Shown here: positions 9,339 to 17,014 of the stretch, piece after piece
How the letters are laid out: each line of letters starts with the position of its first letter
Position numbering within the stretch: position 1 is the stretch's first letter
From: Cellulomonas sp. NS3
GTDB lineage: Bacteria; Actinomycetota; Actinomycetes; Actinomycetales; Cellulomonadaceae
DNA length: 64,000 bases
Direction of reading: 5' to 3'
Assembly: GCF_024757985.1 (NCBI RefSeq)
Contig: NZ_CP103289.1
Span: forward strand, 1,054,001-1,118,000
The notes under the pieces: model-generated
Seen by the model: only the letters and a program-made list of their open reading frames with translations
The model's database searches: none
What the model was told of the DNA's origin: nothing
Translations under genes and position numbers: made by a program

Positions 9339-10736
9339 GTGAGCACGAACCGCACCCTTCGCGTCGCCGTCGTCGGCGCAGGCCCGGCCGGCATCTACGC
9401 GGCCGACATCCTGTCGAAGACCGACCTCGACGTCAGCATCGACCTGTTCGAGCGGCTCCCCGCGCCCTTCGGCCTCGTGCGCTACGGCGTCGCGCCCGAC
9501 CACCCGCGCATCAAGCAGATCATCGTCGCGCTGCACAAGGTCCTCGAGCGCGGCGACATCCGCCTGCTCGCGAACGTCGACTACGGCACCGACCTCAAGC
9601 TCGACGACCTGCGCCAGTTCTACGACGCGGTGATCTTCTCGACCGGCTCGATCCGCGACGCCTCGCTCGCGATCCCGGGCATCGAGCTCGAGGGGTCGTA
9701 CGGCGCCGCGGACTTCGTGTCCTGGTACGACGGGCACCCGGACGTCGCGCGCACGTGGCCGCTCGAGGCCCAGCACGTCGCCGTCCTCGGCGCGGGCAAC
9801 GTCGCGCTCGACGTCGCGCGCATCCTCGCCAAGCACGCGGACGACCTGCTGCCCACCGAGATCCCCGCGAACGTCTACGAGCAGCTCAAGGCCTCGCCCG
9901 TCACGGACGTGCACGTCTTCGCCCGCCGCGGCCCCGCGCAGGTCAAGTTCTCCCCGCTCGAGCTCCGCGAGCTCGGTCACGTGCCGGACGTCGACGTCAT
10001 CGTCTACCCCGAGGACTTCGACTTCGACGAGGGCTCGATGGCCGCGATCCACTCCTCGAACCAGACCAAGCAGGTCGTCAAGACCCTCACGGACTGGACG
10101 CTCAAGGAGCCCGAGGAGAACACCGCGAGCCGGCGCATCCACCTGCACTTCCTGCACAAGCCCGTCGAGGTGCTCGGCGAGGACGGCAAGGTCGTGGGGC
10201 TGCGCACGGAGCGCACGGCGCTCAACGGCGACGGCAACGTCACGGGCACCGGCGAGCTGCACGACTGGCCGGTCCAGGCCGTGTACCGCGCGGTCGGCTA
10301 CTTCGGCTCCCCGCTCGTCGACATCCCGTTCGACGACGTCGCCGGCGTCATCCCCAACCGCGAGGGCCGCGTGGTCGACGTCGACGGCGAACGCGTCCCC
10401 GGCGTGTACGCGACCGGGTGGATCAAGCGCGGGCCCGTCGGGCTCATCGGCCACACGAAGTCGGACGCGAGCGAGACCATCCGCCACCTCACGGCGGACG
10501 CGGGCGACCCGAGCGACCCGGACAACCCGTTCTTCACGGCGGCCGACCGCGACCCGGAGGCGGTCATCGACTTCCTCGCGCAGCGCGACGTGGACGTCAT
10601 CGAGTGGTCCGGCTGGCAGCTCCTCGACGCGTACGAGCGGTCCCTCGGCGAGCCGCACGGCCGTGAGCGCGTCAAGCTCGTCCCGCGCGACCACATGGTC
10701 GCGATCTCGCTCGGCCGGGAGGTCGCGCAGGACTGA
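9339..10736 (+). CDS. fprA: ferredoxin/adrenodoxin-type NADP+ reductase
   Basis: FAD- and NADPH-dependent flavoprotein of 465 residues, cytoplasmic, similar to mycobacterial FprA and mitochondrial adrenodoxin reductase; it passes electrons from NADPH to ferredoxins, for example for cytochrome P450s. The FAD-binding GAGPAGIYAAD is near residue 12, followed by the family signature PFGLVRYGVAPDHP. The second Rossmann site is VLGAGNVALDVAR, and ATGWIKRGPVGLIG near the C-terminus is typical. GTG start after GGAAGG at 9321-9326. No ferredoxin or P450 gene is next to it. A strong hairpin follows the stop. Confidence 0.93.
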   Translation: MSTNRTLRVAVVGAGPAGIYAADILSKTDLDVSIDLFERLPAPFGLVRYGVAPDHPRIKQIIVALHKVLERGDIRLLANVDYGTDLKLDDLRQFYDAVIFSTGSIRDASLAIPGIELEGSYGAADFVSWYDGHPDVARTWPLEAQHVAVLGAGNVALDVARILAKHADDLLPTEIPANVYEQLKASPVTDVHVFARRGPAQVKFSPLELRELGHVPDVDVIVYPEDFDFDEGSMAAIHSSNQTKQVVKTLTDWTLKEPEENTASRRIHLHFLHKPVEVLGEDGKVVGLRTERTALNGDGNVTGTGELHDWPVQAVYRAVGYFGSPLVDIPFDDVAGVIPNREGRVVDVDGERVPGVYATGWIKRGPVGLIGHTKSDASETIRHLTADAGDPSDPDNPFFTAADRDPEAVIDFLAQRDVDVIEWSGWQLLDAYERSLGEPHGRERVKLVPRDHMVAISLGREVAQD

Positions 10737-10737
10737 G

Positions 10738-10760
10738 CCCACTGGGCCCACTGGGCCCAC
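10738..10760. repeat. short tandem repeat after fprA
   Basis: GCCCACTGG is repeated directly, with a nine-base period, immediately after the fprA stop. No function is apparent. Confidence 0.6.
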
Positions 10761-10772
10761 CGCACGCGACAC

Positions 10773-10815
10773 CGCCGACGGCGTCCTGGTCCTCGTGACC
10801 CGGACGCCGTCGGCG
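10773..10815 (+). terminator. terminator of fprA
   Basis: Perfect 14-base inverted repeat (10773-10786 with 10802-10815) with a 15-base loop, 36 bases after the fprA stop. No U-tract, which is usual in this genome type. Confidence 0.7.
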
Positions 10816-10839
10816 CGTCCGGACGGGCTCGCCGCCGCG

Positions 10840-10956
10840 ACGTACCCAGCGCGCGGTGAACCGGCGCAGGAACTCCTGCGTCCGGGGCTCCTGCGGCTCC
10901 CCGAGCACCTGCTCCGGCGTCCCGCGCTCGTGCACGCGCCCGGCGGGCCCGCAGGG
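10840..10956 (-). pseudogene. relic of the C-terminus of a GlnQ/HisP-type amino-acid ABC ATPase
   Basis: The leftward reading contains [14 protein letters not shown] and then RTQEFLRRF, which is the usual C-terminal end of polar amino-acid ABC transporter ATP-binding proteins (pattern EEGTPEQVL..P...RT..FL.RF). The reading is closed upstream by TGA at 10957-10959, and no Walker A, signature or Walker B sequence is nearby. This is therefore a leftover of about 40 codons from a deleted transporter gene rather than a working protein. The assignment rests on recognising the motif, not on a search. Confidence 0.5.
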
Positions 10957-11038
10957 TCAGCACACCGAGGGAACGTCGCCGTGGTCGTGCGCGTTGTCCG
11001 GGGGGAAGCACGCACGGACCGAGGGGAGCGGCGCACGG

Positions 11039-11902
11039 ATGGGTCACCAGCACTACAACGGGCTCAAGACCGCGGCGTTGTTCGGTGCCCTCTGGGCGGT
11101 GCTGCTCGGCATGGGCGCGCTGATCGGCAACGGTCGGCTGATCTGGGTGTTCGCGCTGGTCGGCGTGCTGACCACCGCGTACAGCTACTGGAACTCCGAC
11201 AAGATCGCGATCCGCGCGATGCACGCCCGCCCGGTGAGCGAGCTCGAGCAGCCGGCGATGTACCGGATCGTGCGTGAGCTCTCGACCGCCGCCCGCCAGC
11301 CCATGCCGCGCCTGTACGTGTCCCCGACGGCGGCCCCCAACGCGTTCGCGACGGGCCGCAACCCGCGCAACGCGGCCGTCTGCTGCACCGACGGCATCCT
11401 CGCGCTGCTCGACGAGCGCGAGCTGCGCGGCGTGCTCGGCCACGAGCTCATGCACGTGTACAACCGCGACATCCTCACGTCGAGCGTCGCGGCGGCCGTC
11501 GCGGGCGTCATCACCTCGCTCGCCCAGATGATGCTGATCTTCGGCGGCGGCAACGACCGCGACCGCGGGAACCCGCTCGCCGCGCTGGCCATGGCGATCC
11601 TCGCGCCGTTCGCGGCGATGCTCGTCCAGCTCGCGGTGAGCCGGACGCGCGAGTTCGACGCCGACGAGGACGGCGCGCGCCTGACCGGGGACCCGCTGGC
11701 GCTCGCCTCGGCGCTGCGCAAGCTCGAGCTCGGGACGCAGGTGCGGCCGCTGCCGCAGGACCGCGAGCTCGTGGACGTCTCGCACCTCATGATCGCGAAC
11801 CCGTTCCGCGGCGGGGGCGTCGGCCGGTTCTTCGCGACGCACCCCCCGATGCCCGACCGCATCGCCCGGCTGCAGCGCATGGCGGGCCTGCCGCCGGCGT
11901 GA
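11039..11902 (+). CDS. htpX: membrane zinc metalloprotease HtpX
   Basis: Integral-membrane M48 peptidase of 287 residues that degrades damaged membrane proteins. Two hydrophobic helices open the protein ([18 protein letters not shown] and the one after it). The zinc site is HELMH at residues 135-139 with the third ligand Glu205 in EFDADEDGA. Another pair of helices separates them. [15 protein letters not shown] is the conserved C-terminal end. ATG at 11039 follows GAGGGGAG (11021-11028); the frame is open upstream, but that segment overlaps the ABC ATPase relic and has no motif. Single gene. Confidence 0.94.
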   Translation: MGHQHYNGLKTAALFGALWAVLLGMGALIGNGRLIWVFALVGVLTTAYSYWNSDKIAIRAMHARPVSELEQPAMYRIVRELSTAARQPMPRLYVSPTAAPNAFATGRNPRNAAVCCTDGILALLDERELRGVLGHELMHVYNRDILTSSVAAAVAGVITSLAQMMLIFGGGNDRDRGNPLAALAMAILAPFAAMLVQLAVSRTREFDADEDGARLTGDPLALASALRKLELGTQVRPLPQDRELVDVSHLMIANPFRGGGVGRFFATHPPMPDRIARLQRMAGLPPA

Positions 11903-12206
11903 CGCCGTGCGGCGGGCGTCGCACGGGCGCGGCACGGCCGGCGCACCGCCGGTGCGGTGCACCCGCCGCATCCGGGTGCACCGGGCGCGCATCCGGGTGA
12001 CGCGCGCGCGTCCCGCCCGGTTCGCGGTCCGCGCCGGGTCACCCTGTGAACGGACATAAGCGGACGAGCGGGACGAGCGCTAGCGTGAGCCGGCTCGTGT
12101 GCGGGGGCCGCGAGCGACGAGGGCCGGGCGGCACGGGGGCGTGCACGCCGGCACAGGCCGGTGCCGGGCCCGCTCAGGCACAGCGGTGGACGACGGAGGG
12201 ACGGTC
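11903..12206. other. intergenic region htpX to amine oxidase
   Basis: About 300 bases with no supported gene. It contains direct copies of GCATCCGGGTG near 11965-12000 and several short GC-rich inverted repeats, but no clean terminator or promoter can be named. Confidence 0.5.
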
Positions 12207-13415
12207 ATGGGGGAACGCGCGTACGAGGTCGCCGTGGTCGGCGGCGGGGCAGCCGGGTCGGCGACGGCCTGGGCCCTCGCGCGGCGGGGGGTTCCCGTCG
12301 TGCTCCTCGAGCGTGCGGCGGCCGACGTCGCGCTCCCCGAGACCGGCGACGAGCAGATCGTGCGGCTCGCGCACCCGGACCCCGCGTACGTGCGCCTCGC
12401 GCAGTCGGCGCACGACTGGTGGGCCACGCTCGGGTCGGAGTCCGGCGAGGAGCTGCTGACGCCCGTCGCGAGCGTCGAGCACGGCCCCGTGCGTGCCGTG
12501 CGGCCCGTCACCGAGGCGCTCCTCGCGTGCGGCGCGCCGTTCGAGTACCTCACGGGCCCCGAGGCGGCGGAGCGCTGGCCCGGCATGCGGTTCGACGACC
12601 GGGTGATCGTGCAGCCGTCCGCGGCGCGGGTCGACGCCCGGCGCACCGTCGCGCTGCTGCAGCGGCAGGCCGCGGCGCACGGGGCGGACGTCCGCCACGG
12701 CGCCGAGGTCCTCGGCGTCACGCTCACCGAGGACGGCGGGGCACGGGTGCGGGTCGCCGGGGGAGTGACCGAGGGCGGCTACGCGCCCGAGCACGAGCTC
12801 GTCGTCGGCGCGGTCGTCGTCGCCGCCGGAGCCGCGACCGCGGCCCTCGTCGACGGCGTCCCCGGCCTCGAGCACCTGCCGGAGCTCCGCGTCGCCCGGA
12901 CCGAGCCGGCCCGGTTCGCCGCCCGGGACGCGTCGCTGCGCGGCGAGGCGTGGGTCAGCTTCACGCACCACGTCGACCCCGAGGCGCACGCCGAGGCGCG
13001 CGGCTCGCTCGGCGTCGACGAGGGCTACCCGGCGCTCGCGGTCGACGGGCGGCACGTCCCGGGGGTCGGCGCCGTGGTCGGCCACCGGGTCCCCGCGGGC
13101 GACGCCACCGAGGACGGGTCCGGCACGAGCCCCGGCGTCCTGCGCGCGTACGTCGACGCCTGGCTGCCCGGGCTCGACCCCGACCGCGTCGAGCCCGTGA
13201 CGCGCACCGCCACGACGACGCCCGACGGCGGCTTCCTGGTCGACCGCGTCGGCCCGGTCGTCGTCGGCGCGGGCTTCGGCGGCGACGGCGCGGCGCTCGC
13301 CCCCGCGCTCGGCCAGCTCCTCGCCGACCTCGCGGCCGGCCCCGCGGAGCCGTCCCCGGAGGCGCCGGACCTCGCGGCGTTCACGATCGCCCGGTTCGCG
13401 ACCGTCGACGCCTGA
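12207..13415 (+). CDS. FAD-dependent amine oxidase of the DAO/MSOX family
   Basis: Protein of 402 residues in the D-amino-acid oxidase superfamily, closest in pattern to monomeric sarcosine oxidase and N-methyltryptophan oxidase. The dinucleotide-binding GGGAAGSATAWALARRG is at residues 11-27. The early stretch DEQIVRLAHPDPAYVRLA has the pattern seen after the Rossmann fold in this family, and GAGFGGDGAALAPALG near residue 360 is the second FAD contact. The exact substrate, a secondary or N-methyl amine, cannot be assigned. ATG start after GGAGGGA (12194-12200). It converges with yajQ across a symmetrical terminator and has no metabolic neighbours. Confidence 0.82.
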   Translation: MGERAYEVAVVGGGAAGSATAWALARRGVPVVLLERAAADVALPETGDEQIVRLAHPDPAYVRLAQSAHDWWATLGSESGEELLTPVASVEHGPVRAVRPVTEALLACGAPFEYLTGPEAAERWPGMRFDDRVIVQPSAARVDARRTVALLQRQAAAHGADVRHGAEVLGVTLTEDGGARVRVAGGVTEGGYAPEHELVVGAVVVAAGAATAALVDGVPGLEHLPELRVARTEPARFAARDASLRGEAWVSFTHHVDPEAHAEARGSLGVDEGYPALAVDGRHVPGVGAVVGHRVPAGDATEDGSGTSPGVLRAYVDAWLPGLDPDRVEPVTRTATTTPDGGFLVDRVGPVVVGAGFGGDGAALAPALGQLLADLAAGPAEPSPEAPDLAAFTIARFATVDA

Positions 13416-13420
13416 CGGAC

Positions 13421-13453
13421 GAGGGGCCGGTCGTCGACGACGACCGGCCCCTC
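13421..13453. terminator. bidirectional terminator between amine oxidase and yajQ
   Basis: A 33-base perfect hairpin: 15-base arms (13421-13435 and 13439-13453) with a three-base loop, centred between the two convergent stops. Confidence 0.8.
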
Positions 13454-13488
13454 GCACCCCGCCGGACGCGCCGGCTGCGGGCGTCCGC

Positions 13489-13986
13489 TCAGCGGTAGTT
13501 GGTGAACTGCAGCGCCGCGTCGAGGTCGGCGCCCTTGAGCAGCGCGATGACCTCCTGCAGGTCGTCGCGGCTCTTGGCGGAGACCCGCACCTCGTCGCCG
13601 GTGATCGTCGACTTGACGCCCTTGGGGCCCTCGTCGCGCACGAGCTTGCCGATCTTCTTGGCGATCTCGCTGCTCAGACCCTCCTTGATCAGGGCCTCGA
13701 GGCGGTACTCCTTGCCCGACGGCTTGGGCTCCCGCTCGCCCACGTCGAGCGACTTGAGGGAGATCCCGCGCTTGATGAGCTTCGTCTCGAAGACGTCGAG
13801 GATCGCGAGCACGCGCTCCGCGGAGTTCGCCGCCATGACGATCTTCTCGCCGCTCCAGGCGATCGACGCCCCGACGTTCTTGAAGTCGTAGCGCTGCTGG
13901 ATCTCCTTGACGGCCTGGTTGAGCGCGTTGTCGACCTCCTGCCGGTCGACCTTGCTGACGACGTCGAACGACGACTCGCTCGCCAT
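13489..13986 (-). CDS. YajQ family nucleotide-binding protein
   Basis: Small cytoplasmic protein of 165 residues, the usual size of the YajQ (UPF0234) family. The N-terminus [17 protein letters not shown] is diagnostic. Other conserved parts are QRYDFKNV and the C-terminal [15 protein letters not shown]. Some family members bind cyclic di-GMP; whether this one does is not known. ATG at 13986 follows GAGGAGGA. Convergent with the amine oxidase gene; the frame upstream of 13986 is open but overlaps non-coding sequence. Confidence 0.92.
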   Translation of the reverse strand: MASESSFDVVSKVDRQEVDNALNQAVKEIQQRYDFKNVGASIAWSGEKIVMAANSAERVLAILDVFETKLIKRGISLKSLDVGEREPKPSGKEYRLEALIKEGLSSEIAKKIGKLVRDEGPKGVKSTITGDEVRVSAKSRDDLQEVIALLKGADLDAALQFTNYR

Positions 13987-14201
13987 GGTTGTCCTCCTCG
14001 CGGCACGCCGTGGGCGGCCCGCATCTCTCGGTGTGTCCTGCGGTCGGTCGGTCCGGGGTCGCACGCGCGCACGCCCCGCCACCTGCACCCTACGAGGCCG
14101 GTGTGCCCCGGTCTGCACCGCACGGTCCTGGGCGGCTGCGCACGCACCTCGGATTCGTTGCTATCCTTCCACCCGCACGCCGTCCGCGGCGCGCGACCCT
14201 T

Positions 14202-14286
14202 GGCGGGTTACCCGAGTGGCCAAAGGGGGCTGACTGTAAATCAGCTGGCAACGCCTACGGGGGTTCGAATCCCTCACCCGCCACCA
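14202..14286 (+). tRNA. tRNA-Tyr (GTA)
   Basis: Acceptor 14202-14208 pairs with 14276-14282. The anticodon loop CTGTAAA gives GTA. The long variable arm is as expected for bacterial tRNA-Tyr, the T-arm GGTTCGAATCC is present, and CCA is encoded (14284-14286). A hairpin terminator follows after four bases. Confidence 0.97.
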
Positions 14287-14290
14287 CGCA

Positions 14291-14325
14291 GAACGGCCGC
14301 CCTCTCGACGAGAGGGCGGCCGTTC
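14291..14325 (+). terminator. terminator after tRNA-Tyr
   Basis: Perfect inverted repeat with 16-base stem (14291-14306 with 14310-14325) and a three-base loop. The leftward lipoprotein gene ends 33 bases further, so it may serve both. Confidence 0.8.
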
Positions 14326-14358
14326 CGCTTCGTGCGGTGGTCTGCTGCGCGGTCGGCG

Positions 14359-14808
14359 TCAGGCGGCGCAGGTGTGCGTGCCGGGCGTGACGGTGACGAC
14401 CGCACCCTCGAACAGGGTGTCGAACGCGCCGGCGTCCTCGGCCGTCGCGAACGGGACGCCCACGCCGAGCGGGTCGGCGTACCCGGTGAGCGCGATGAGG
14501 CTCTCCTCCGCGCCGGACTGGCACCGGGGGTCCCAGGGCAGCGTGTCGTACCCGACCTCGGCGAGCGCGTCGACGGAGGGCTGCAGCTCCGCCTCGACGT
14601 CGGCGCCCGACTCGGCGACCCCGGTCCACACGACCCAGAACTCGCCGTCGGCCTCGTCGACGTCGATCGCCTCGGGCCACGTGAGCTCGCCGCCGGTGGC
14701 CGCGGCGTCGTCGGGCTCCTCGGACGAGCCGGTGCACCCGGCCGTCAGGGCGAGGCCGAGTGCGAGGGCGAGGGCTGCTGCGGGCGACGTGCGCCGTCGG
14801 GTGGACAT
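14359..14808 (-). CDS. small lipoprotein of unknown function
   Basis: Exported protein of 149 residues. It begins with an Arg-rich signal peptide and hydrophobic core ALALALGLALTAGC, where Cys25 is the lipid-attachment cysteine of the LTAGC lipobox. The mature part is acidic, with SSEEPDDAAATGG as a linker and two further cysteines (Cys in DPRCQSG and in THTCAA) that could form a disulfide outside the cell. I do not recognise the family. It ends close to tRNA-Tyr and reads against it. A role as membrane-anchored extracellular protein is the most that can be said. Confidence 0.7.
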   Translation of the reverse strand: MSTRRRTSPAAALALALGLALTAGCTGSSEEPDDAAATGGELTWPEAIDVDEADGEFWVVWTGVAESGADVEAELQPSVDALAEVGYDTLPWDPRCQSGAEESLIALTGYADPLGVGVPFATAEDAGAFDTLFEGAVVTVTPGTHTCAA

Positions 14809-14960
14809 GGCGGGGATGCTGGCACGCCCGCGATGTCGCCCGCGACTTCCCTAAACGATTCGCCACCCGACCGGGAGCGGCGTGCGCGACGCGGGCGTCG
14901 ACGCGGCGGGAGGGGCGCCGGGGCCCCTGCTGTGAGCGCCTCGGGCGCGCCGCCCGGGGG

Positions 14961-15164
14961 TCAGGGGTGGTCGGCGCGGCGTGCGCGGCGCAGGTCGTCC
15001 GCGAGCTGCTGGGCCTGCGTCGACATGAGCGTGCGGTAGAGCCAGAACGCGGTCTCGACGGTCACGGCGGGCTCGCCGCCGTCGCGCGCCGCGAGCCAGT
15101 CCCGCTTGGCGGCGCGCACGTCGGCGTCGGTGATCTCCACACGGAGGGCATCGTCGATGGGCAC
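14961..15164 (-). CDS. small conserved-looking protein of unknown function
   Basis: A 67-residue acidic-then-basic soluble protein. It has a helical look (DADVRAAKRDWLAARD, and then the amphipathic segment LYRTLMSTQAQQLADDLRR) and no cysteines or membrane segment. Codon third positions are strongly GC, as in its neighbours, which supports real coding. Start ATG at 15164. The protein family is not recognised. It stands alone between the lipoprotein gene and the tRNA-Thr/tRNA-Met pair. Confidence 0.6.
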   Translation of the reverse strand: MPIDDALRVEITDADVRAAKRDWLAARDGGEPAVTVETAFWLYRTLMSTQAQQLADDLRRARRADHP

Positions 15165-15490
15165 GGACGTACTCTGACGGACGCCGGGGCGCCGCGCAGC
15201 CGTTCACGCGCGGTTCACCCGAGATATCCGGCCCTGGAGGGGCGCAGATCACCCGCCTGGAGTCATCCGGGTCTCACCATCCGGTGCTCGTGCCGGGACG
15301 TGCGTGGGTCCGCGCCACGAGCGGCGACGAGGGCCCGCACGTCGGGTGCGACGGGGCGCCGGCGGGCGTGCGGGGGAGCTCGGCCGTGGCGGCGCGGGCG
15401 CTCGTCGGGCCGCTGCCGACCTCGGTCGGGGCCCCGTCCACGGATCCGATTTCGCAGCGACGGCCCGGCCCGTGTAACCTTGCACGCGCT
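15165..15490. other. intergenic region before tRNA-Thr
   Basis: About 325 bases without a supported gene. It must contain the promoter of the tRNA-Thr/tRNA-Met/rpmG cluster. TAACCT at 15475-15480 is a possible -10, but no matching -35 was found. Open frames here are continuations of reading through the tRNA genes. Confidence 0.5.
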
Positions 15491-15563
15491 GCCCCGATAG
15501 CTCAGTCGGCAGAGCGTCTCCATGGTAAGGAGAAGGTCAAGGGTTCGATTCCCTTTCGGGGCT
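15491..15563 (+). tRNA. tRNA-Thr (GGT)
   Basis: Acceptor arm 15491-15497 with 15556-15562, discriminator U, no encoded CCA. D-arm GCTCAGTCGGCAGAGC, anticodon loop ATGGTAA giving GGT, T-arm GGGTTCGATTCCC. Confidence 0.96.
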
Positions 15564-15625
15564 CTGTTGGTGTGTCGGGGGCTGTGACGCTCGCAGGAGC
15601 GGAGCGGCCCCCGCGCACCGATGAA

Positions 15626-15699
15626 GGCGGGGTAGCTCAGGTGGTTAGAGCACACGGCTCATAATCGTGGTGTCGCGGGTTCGAGTCCCGCTCCCGCTA
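15626..15699 (+). tRNA. tRNA-Met (CAT), elongator type
   Basis: Acceptor 15626-15632 pairs with 15692-15698 with G-U pairs at both ends; anticodon loop CTCATAA gives CAT. The first base pair is not the mismatched type of initiator tRNA, so this is the elongator. No encoded CCA. It lies 82 bases before rpmG, in the order tRNA-Thr, tRNA-Met, rpmG common in actinobacteria. Confidence 0.95.
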
Positions 15700-15781
15700 C
15701 CGCCAAGAACACAACCGCGCGTCGGCCGGCGACGCGTGCGACCAGTACGTTGCGCCCCGGGGCGCGAGAGGTGGCAAGACC

Positions 15782-15952
15782 ATGGCCAGCAAGAGCGCAG
15801 ACGTCCGCCCGAAGATCACGCTCGCGTGCACCGAGTGCAAGGAGCGAAACTACATCACTAAGAAGAACCGCCGGAACGACCCCGACCGCCTGGAGCTGAA
15901 GAAGTTCTGCCCGCGCGACGGCCGTCACACCGCGCACCGCGAGACCCGCTGA
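15782..15952 (+). CDS. rpmG: 50S ribosomal protein L33
   Basis: Ribosomal protein of 56 residues, starting [16 protein letters not shown] and containing [11 protein letters not shown] and the terminal HTAHRETR, all standard for actinobacterial L33. The first zinc knuckle is CTEC. The second is FCPRDG, where family members of the zinc-binding form have CPxC; the fourth cysteine is therefore replaced by Asp. The ATG follows GAGAGG. The gene is followed 21 bases later by hadA. Confidence 0.96.
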   Translation: MASKSADVRPKITLACTECKERNYITKKNRRNDPDRLELKKFCPRDGRHTAHRETR

Positions 15953-15973
15953 CGCCTGGCGCCCACGCCAGCC

Positions 15974-16423
15974 GTGCCGGTCAACGCCGAGTACGCGGGA
16001 CGCACGTATCCCGCGAACGCGCCCTACGAGGTCGCGCGCGAGAAGCTCCGTGAGTTCGCGGACGCCGTGTGCGCCGCGCACCCCGCCCACACCGACGTGG
16101 ACGCCGCGCGCGCGCTCGGCCACCCGGACGTCATCGCGCCCCCGACCTTCGCGGTCGTGGTCGCCCAGCGTGCCGAGGCCCAGCTGTTCACCGACCCGGC
16201 CGCCGGGATCGACTTCAGCCGGGTGGTGCACGCCGACGAGCGCTTCACGCACCACCGGCCCATCCATGCGGGCGACCGCCTGGTGACGGTCCTGCACGTC
16301 GACTCGATCACCGAGCGCGCCGGCCTCGCGATGATCACGACGCGCGCCGAGATCGCGGACGCCGACGGTGCGCCGGTCGCGACCGTCGTCTCGACGCTCG
16401 CGGTGCGCGGGGAGGGCTCCTGA
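15974..16423 (+). CDS. hadA: HadA-like (3R)-hydroxyacyl dehydratase subunit, MaoC family
   Basis: Hot-dog fold protein of 149 residues of the FAS1-type dehydratase family. It resembles mycobacterial HadA, including YEVAREKLREFADAV, the segment PPTFAVVVA and the substrate-side FTHHRPIHAGDRL. HadA forms a heterodimer with HadB, in which HadB carries the catalytic Asp/His; HadA here lacks the hydratase DxNPIH motif. GTG start. Overlaps hadB as TGATG, so the two subunits are made together. In an organism without mycolic acids the pair may act in fatty-acid synthesis or another acyl pathway. Confidence 0.85.
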   Translation: MPVNAEYAGRTYPANAPYEVAREKLREFADAVCAAHPAHTDVDAARALGHPDVIAPPTFAVVVAQRAEAQLFTDPAAGIDFSRVVHADERFTHHRPIHAGDRLVTVLHVDSITERAGLAMITTRAEIADADGAPVATVVSTLAVRGEGS

Positions 16424-16851
16424 TGGCCGCCCGCCCCGTGCTCGCCGACCTCACCGTCGGCCAGGAGGTCGGCCGCACCGAGCTCACCGTCGACCGGGCG
16501 CGGCTCGTCCGGTACGCCGGCGCGAGCGGCGACTTCAACCCGATCCACTGGAACGAGCGCGTCGCGACCGAGGTCGGGCTGCCCGGCGTCATCGCGCACG
16601 GCATGTGGACCATGGGCGCCGCGGCCACCGTGGTCGCCGACTGGGCGCAGGACCCGGGTGCGGTCGTCGACTACCAGGTGCGCTTCACGCGGCCGGTCCC
16701 GGTCCCGGACCCGGGCCACGCGGTCGTCGAGGTCGTCGCCACGATCGGGGCGCTCGACGCCGGCGAGGGCACGGCCCGCGTCGACCTGACGGTCACGTCC
16801 GGCGGCACGCGCGTGCTGGGCAAGGCCCAGGCGGTCGTCCGGCTCGCCTGA
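16423..16851 (+). CDS. hadB: HadB-like (3R)-hydroxyacyl dehydratase subunit, MaoC family
   Basis: Hot-dog protein of 142 residues with the hydratase-2 motif SGDFNPIHWNE (catalytic Asp and His) and the following VIAHGMWTMG, both typical of HadB/MaoC dehydratases. Translationally coupled to hadA (TGATG at 16421-16425). In many actinobacteria murB follows directly; here almost 6 kb of other genes stand between. Confidence 0.87.
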   Translation: MAARPVLADLTVGQEVGRTELTVDRARLVRYAGASGDFNPIHWNERVATEVGLPGVIAHGMWTMGAAATVVADWAQDPGAVVDYQVRFTRPVPVPDPGHAVVEVVATIGALDAGEGTARVDLTVTSGGTRVLGKAQAVVRLA

Positions 16852-17014
16852 GCCCCGGCTCGTCGCACCCCGGCTCTTCCGGGCGCTCGGCCGCGCCCCG
16901 GACCACTACCCGATCGGGGGGAGTGGATGCCCGGTTCTTCCGGTTCGTGAATCGTGTCACTACGGTGTCCTCCGGGGGGTCGCACCGGCGCGGCCCCCGG
17001 GATGGGGAAACCAC

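Noticed and set aside
15263-15655. Leftward 130-residue frame
   Set aside because: It reads the complement of tRNA-Thr (a well-known tRNA-antisense artefact peptide).
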